From NCBI GenBank assembly GCA_003254885.1, contig QANT01004024.1, positions 1 through 64,000 of the forward strand: a stretch of 64,000 bases of DNA, given 5' to 3'. The DNA is from Purshia tridentata. Its lineage: Eukaryota > Streptophyta > Magnoliopsida > Rosales > Rosaceae. Under the pieces are notes generated by a model. The model was not told the origin of the DNA and made no database searches. It worked only from the letters and a program-made list of their open reading frames with translations. Positions 59,653 to 64,000 of this stretch are shown here, in pieces (within the stretch, counting starts at the first letter, position 1; the number at the start of each line of letters is the position of its first letter). Position numbers and translations under genes: made by a program.

Positions 59653-60439
59653 AGACAACTGCCCAAACCACGGCGTTCAAAGAAGGCTTGTTGTCAGGTT
59701 CAAAGCTGCATGAAGATATCATCATGCACCCACCATATGGCATAAGGGAATGCATTGCTCAGGCAGAACCTTTCATCTGCCTTGAAGAAGATACTGCTAG
59801 TCAAAGATGTGTGTCAGCAATTTAAGAGGGCATCCCTAAGTTGAACCTGCAGCCGTCGAAGCCACTTAGGTCAATATTGCCCCACTTCCACCTTCAAAAG
59901 GTGAGAATAAGACTAATGGAAAGGGAAAAGGACAACAAAATTCACGATTTGAAGACAAGCTGGTCAACATGAAACTCACTTGCAGCGTTTCGGAAATCTA
60001 TCATGATAACAAGATAAAGGGTATCTTCCGACAACCTTCGCAATAAAGAGCAAGCTGGAGTATAGGGATAAATCGAAACACTGTCAATTTCACAATGACT
60101 TTGGCCACGAGTTGGAAGAATGCTACAACTTGAAAGGGCAAATTGCAGCCATGATACGAAAGGGGCAGCTGACTCAATATCAGGTGGGTCCAATCCAACC
60201 CTAGGAGAATATTCAGAAGGAAATAAAAAATTATGCTCAGATAGAGCCAATTTTATTCGAAATTCATTCTATCCATGGTGGATCCGAACCTCTTGAAGGA
60301 TCGTCTGCACAGCAACGCAACTTGAAAAGACAACTTAAAAAGGCTCAAAGAGTAAACCAGATTAGCTCAGCGTCAATACAAGTAACAGCCCAGAGGGAAA
60401 GCGAGAGAATAATCCAGTTTACCTGAAAAGACTTAGAGA

Positions 60440-60750
60440 GGCTAGAATGTCCACACAAAGATGCGCTCATCGTCACTCTCCAAATTGGAAACTCGAGGGT
60501 CCATCGAGTCATGATCGACGGAGGGAGCAGCGCCGAAATCATGTATTATAGCACATTCAAGTAGATGGGTCTCGAAGATAAAGATTTGAAGGTCAATAAA
60601 ACCCCGATCTTAGCATTCGAAGGCAGTCAAGCAATACCAGTGGGAGAAATCACTCTGCCGGTGATTGCAGTAGGAAAAATCCTTTTGATGACCTTCGTGG
60701 TTATCAACTCTCCCTCGGCGTATAATGTGATTATGGGCAGGCATTGAATA
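60440..60750 (+). mobile_element. Tat element aspartic protease
   Basis: HRVMIDGGSSAEIMYYSTF holds the catalytic D-G-G/S of the retroviral-type protease. It is followed by FEGSQAIPVGEITLPV and SAYNVIMGRH, the usual Tat protease landmarks. Confidence 0.8.
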
Positions 60751-61037
60751 TGGAGAATGGAAGAAGAAGCATCCACTCGATGCTTGATCATAAGGTGTAT
60801 TTCTGCTGATGGAAAAGGCACCGTTGACATTATAGGCGATCAAGCCCTAGCGAATAAATGTTATCACATTACAATGGGTATTCGATCGACAGCTGACAAA
60901 CAAGCTTCGGGGATCGAAGAAAATAGCAATTAGAGGAGGACCCACCAACCAAGGTAGAACCTGCGCGTCAACCAATGACTATAGAGTCATTGACAGAGAT
61001 AGTCCTGGATTAAGAAGAACCAGACAAAACAATATTA

Positions 61038-61700
61038 GTGGGGACCCTCCTGAAGGAAGAAGAGCGAACACAATTGATAGAAACTCTTCAGGCGAACAGA
61101 GATGTGTCTGCATGGTCACATTTAGATATGCCCGGGATCGATCCAAGCATTGCATGCCATAGACTGAACGTCGACCCCAATGTAACACCATTTCAGCAAA
61201 GGCAGAGAAGGTTTGCACCGGAAAGAAACAAGGTCATAAGTGATGAGGTTGATCTACTCCTTGAGGTGGGGTTTGTCAGAGATGTATGGTGCCCCACTTG
61301 GATTTCGAACGTAGTATTAGTTCAAAAGAAGAACGGAAAATGGAAGGTGTGTGTCGATTTCACGAACTTGAACAAATCCTGTCCAAAGGATTGCTGTCCG
61401 ATCCCAAAAATTGATCAGAAGGTTGATGCTACTGCCGGGTACGAACAATTGACTTTCCTCAATGCATACTCTGGATACAACCTGATACCAATGGCGATCG
61501 AAGACCAGGAAAAAACAGCCTTCATATCCGACGAGAGCTATACTGTTATAAGGTAATGTCCTTCGGACTCAAAAACGCAAGGGCTACTTTTCAGAGGCTT
61601 GTGAATCAAATGTTCAAAGAACAATTGGGAAGAACCATGGAAGTCTCTATTGATGACATGGTGGTAAAAAGCAAATTAAAAAAAAGATCACCACCTCGAT
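61038..61700 (+). mobile_element. Tat element reverse transcriptase
   Basis: DMPGIDPSIACHRLNVDP and QRQRRFAPERNK lead into RT. NVVLVQKKNGKWKVCVDF, SCPKDCCPIPKID and NAYSGYNLIPMA are fingers and palm blocks. The active-site IDD region lies near 61650. Broken. Confidence 0.85.
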
Positions 61701-61956
61701 CTTAAAGAAGTCCTTCGCAGATATAAGATGTGGAGGAATCGAACAAAATGTGCATTCAGAGTTTCTTCTAGACAATTTTTGGGTTATATCGTCAGCCAAA
61801 GAAGGATCGTGCCCACCCCAAACAAAGTCCAGGCACATCGAGATATGGAAGAACCTCGAACAGCTCAAGAAGTGCAAGTTTTAAAGCATCGCTGCGCTGA
61901 GTAGATTCATTTCGAGAACGACAGATAAATGTAAACCTTTCTTTCAGGATATCAAA

Positions 61957-62390
61957 ATGAAAAAAGGAGGAATCTGGGGGGTGGAACAGTCTAAAGCATT
62001 AAAGAAAATTAAAGAATACATGGCTAACCCACACATCCTAGCGGTTCCCCAGCCTGGAGAAGTTCTATATTCTTATTTAGCAGTCTCCGAGTTTGCTGTA
62101 AGCGCTGCATTGATCAGCAACCAGGATGGGCAACAGCACCCAGTATTCTACACCAGTAAGAGCCTCGTTGATTCAGAAACTAGGTACAATGCTTCAGAGA
62201 AAATGTGTCCTTGCTCTTGTTACAGCAAAAAGAAAGCTTCGACAATACTTTGAAGGTTATAAGATCGTGGTAATTACCAGCCAACCTGTACGGACCATTC
62301 TCACGAGACCAGACCTCTCCGGTAGGATGACGAAGTGGGCGATCCAGCTGGGGGCATTCGACATTGAATTCAAGCCTTAAATAGCTTATA
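61957..62390 (+). mobile_element. Tat element retroviral-type RNase H
   Basis: LYSYLAVSEFAVSAALIS and QHPVFYTSKSL, then KIVVITSQPVRTILTRPDL and MTKWAIQLGAFDIEF: the tether and RNase H of Ty3/gypsy pol, directly after RT. Confidence 0.8.
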
Positions 62391-62454
62391 AAGGGCAGGC
62401 GATTGAAGATTTTCTGGTCGAAGCACATGGACCTTTGAACGAACTTGATAATCT

Positions 62455-62660
62455 CATGAAGGTCACAAAAGATGAGGCCTGGAAGCTGTACGTTGACGGA
62501 TCCTCGAACGCATTGGGTGCGGGCATAGGCATAATTCTTCGTACACTCGATGGTTTCGAATTAGAGTTCGCACTAAGATTGGACTTTCCAGCTTCGAAAG
62601 ACGTAGCAGAGTATGAAGTCCTCGTGAATGGTTTACGAATCGCTGAAAAAGTCAAAGCTT
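62455..62660 (+). mobile_element. Tat element second RNase H (archaeal type)
   Basis: WKLYVDGSSNALGAGIGII with the first Asp, FELEFALRLDFPAS, and VAEYEVLVNGL with the Glu: the extra archaeal-type RNase H known from Tat-lineage gypsy elements, between the usual RNase H and integrase. Confidence 0.8.
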
Positions 62661-62737
62661 AAGTTCTTAAAGTATATAGTGATTCACAGCTTATGGTGAA
62701 TTAGGTCAACTGGGAATATGCCACTAAAGATGAGAAA

Positions 62738-63850
62738 ATGGAAGCATACCAGAAGTTGGTAATTAAATTATCCTCCCGCTTTTCAAAAGTAACCTTCTCA
62801 CAAGTACCAAGAAAGCAAAATCAGGAAGTAGACCATTTAGCATGTGAGGCATCAACTTCAAAGGGACTTCTATCAGTCAGGATCGAGCAACTTGACACGC
62901 CAGGCATGATCGACAAACCAACCACGATGATGATTGATCAAGCAGAAACAAATTTGATGATGCCATTAATCGAGTATCTCATTTCGAATACGACACCTTC
63001 GAACCTTGCTGAAGCAAGAAAACTAAGAATGTGGGCAGCTAGGTACACTTTGATAGATGATGTATTATTTAGAAAATCATTTTCAGGTCGACTGTTGCGT
63101 TGCCTCGATCCAGCACAGGCAGAATGGGCACTCTCGACAATCCATGACAGCTCTTGCAAAAATTACGCTAGAGGAAAAAACTTAGCATACAAGGCACTAA
63201 CACAAGGATATTTTTGGCCTTACATGGCTAAAGATGTAGAAAGTTATGCTCAAAGGTGTGATCAATGTCAACGTTACCCACCCATCACCAGACAAGCAGC
63301 GGAAGAACCCAACTCGACTTGAGAACCATGGCCATTCGCCAGGTGGGGTATGGACATAGTAGGACCATTACCAACTGCTCCTAGAGGTAAAAAGAATGTA
63401 CTCCTCGCAACGGATTACTTTACAAAGTGGGTCGAGGCAGTGGCCTATGAGATGATCGATGCAACCAGCATTGTTCGTTTTATATGGAGAAACATAGCGT
63501 GTCTTTTTGGAATACCGCAAGCAATGATAACGGACAACGGCACACCCTTCAACAACAAAAAACTTAGATCATTTTGTACCTAGAAAGGAATTCAGCTCCA
63601 TTTCTCTTCTCGAAGCTATCCCCAAGCTAATGGACAAGCAGAAAAGACGAACAGAACAATCTTCGACAACATTAAGAGACGCCTCGAAGGGGCCAGGGGA
63701 AAGTGGCACAATGACCTTCATCACGTGCTTTGGGCCTATCGAACTACTATACGAAGACCCACAGGAGAATCACCTTTTTCTTTAACCTATGGGATAGAAG
63801 CAATAATCCCCACAGAGATCGATTGACCAACCACGAGGACGTTATCAACA
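62738..63850 (+). mobile_element. Tat element integrase
   Basis: A zinc-binding HHCC region around 63140-63290 (ending CDQCQRYPP), then the catalytic core with GMDIVGPLPTAPRGKKN and TDYFTKWVEAV, the Asp of MITDNGTPF, and the SYPQANGQAEKTNR block with the Glu. GESPFSLTYGIEAIIP follows. The C terminus runs toward the window end. Broken. Confidence 0.85.
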
Positions 63851-64000
63851 AAGAATGAAGAATTAAATGTCGTTCACCTTTGACACACCCTCTATCTCGC
63901 AGAAGAAAAGAGAATAATAGTATCAATCTGGTTGGAAAATTACCATAATATGGCAGCTCGACATTTCAACCAAAAGGTACGCCATGAAACCTTCAAAATC

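Larger units (their letters stand above)
55907..64000 (+). mobile_element. Tat-type Ty3/gypsy element, internal region, right end outside window
   Basis: Order gag, protease, RT, RNase H, second RNase H of archaeal type, integrase: the Tat lineage of plant gypsy elements. A family-A solo LTR (56713-59652) splits gag. The element is broken with roughly ten interruptions. The 3' LTR is not in the window, so insertion age cannot be judged from LTR pairs; decay suggests it is not recent. Confidence 0.85.

Overview
This window looks like repeat-rich nuclear DNA from a flowering plant, most likely a eudicot. The grounds are plant-type LTR retrotransposons, CACTA ends, Mutator-like (MULE) elements, introns with GT..AG borders, and one recognisable host exon (the first exon of a TIC32-like chloroplast short-chain dehydrogenase, 632-737 minus). 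I see no complete, expressed-looking host gene, no tRNA or rRNA gene and nothing prokaryotic. Nearly everything is transposable-element sequence of several ages, much of it nested.

Layout. 1-2830: an LTR end, the TIC32-like exon, and LTR-like sequence with a TATA box. 2831-~9130: a broken Ty3/gypsy element on the minus strand (gag, protease, start of RT, Met-tRNA-type primer site). It is split by a solo LTR (family B) that itself carries a second, inverted family-B solo LTR. 9240-11156: CACTA remnants and AT-rich DNA. 11157-34563: a MULE province. It has two inverted, eight-exon DUF1985/Ulp1-protease genes (12510-17574 plus; 33603-29750 minus) on either side of an unrecognised coiled-coil gene (20393-18958 minus), two small MULE derivatives, and a broken mudrA-type transposase gene (25144-22520 minus). 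Introns and spacers here are studded with GTGGACA/TGTCCAC islands. 34564-42635: family-A LTRs, a gag remnant, another LTR and a piece of a family-B LTR. 42636-45945: a probable CACTA 3' end. 46446-54003: a solo LTR (family C) with a clean 5-bp target duplication. It contains a family-B LTR and a TIR element, and the TIR element contains a second, inverted family-C solo LTR. ~54700-64000: a Tat-type Ty3/gypsy element on the plus strand with gag, protease, RT, RNase H, a second (archaeal-type) RNase H and integrase. It is split by a family-A solo LTR and runs off the window.

How the parts relate. The MULE transposase would be the mobilising enzyme. The Ulp1-like proteases are the cargo type known from Ulp1-bearing plant MULEs, and the small element at 20622-21142 shares terminal sequence with the probable terminus at 11157, so it is probably a deletion derivative of the same family. 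The most unusual signals are these: the two Ulp1 arms are about 95% identical in 5' noncoding DNA (including a shared retroposon) but only about 70% in coding exons; a repeated GTGGACA hairpin motif fills the province; an array of GAACTTCAGGTTC palindromes lies upstream of the Tat element; and two independent inverted same-family solo-LTR insertions occur.
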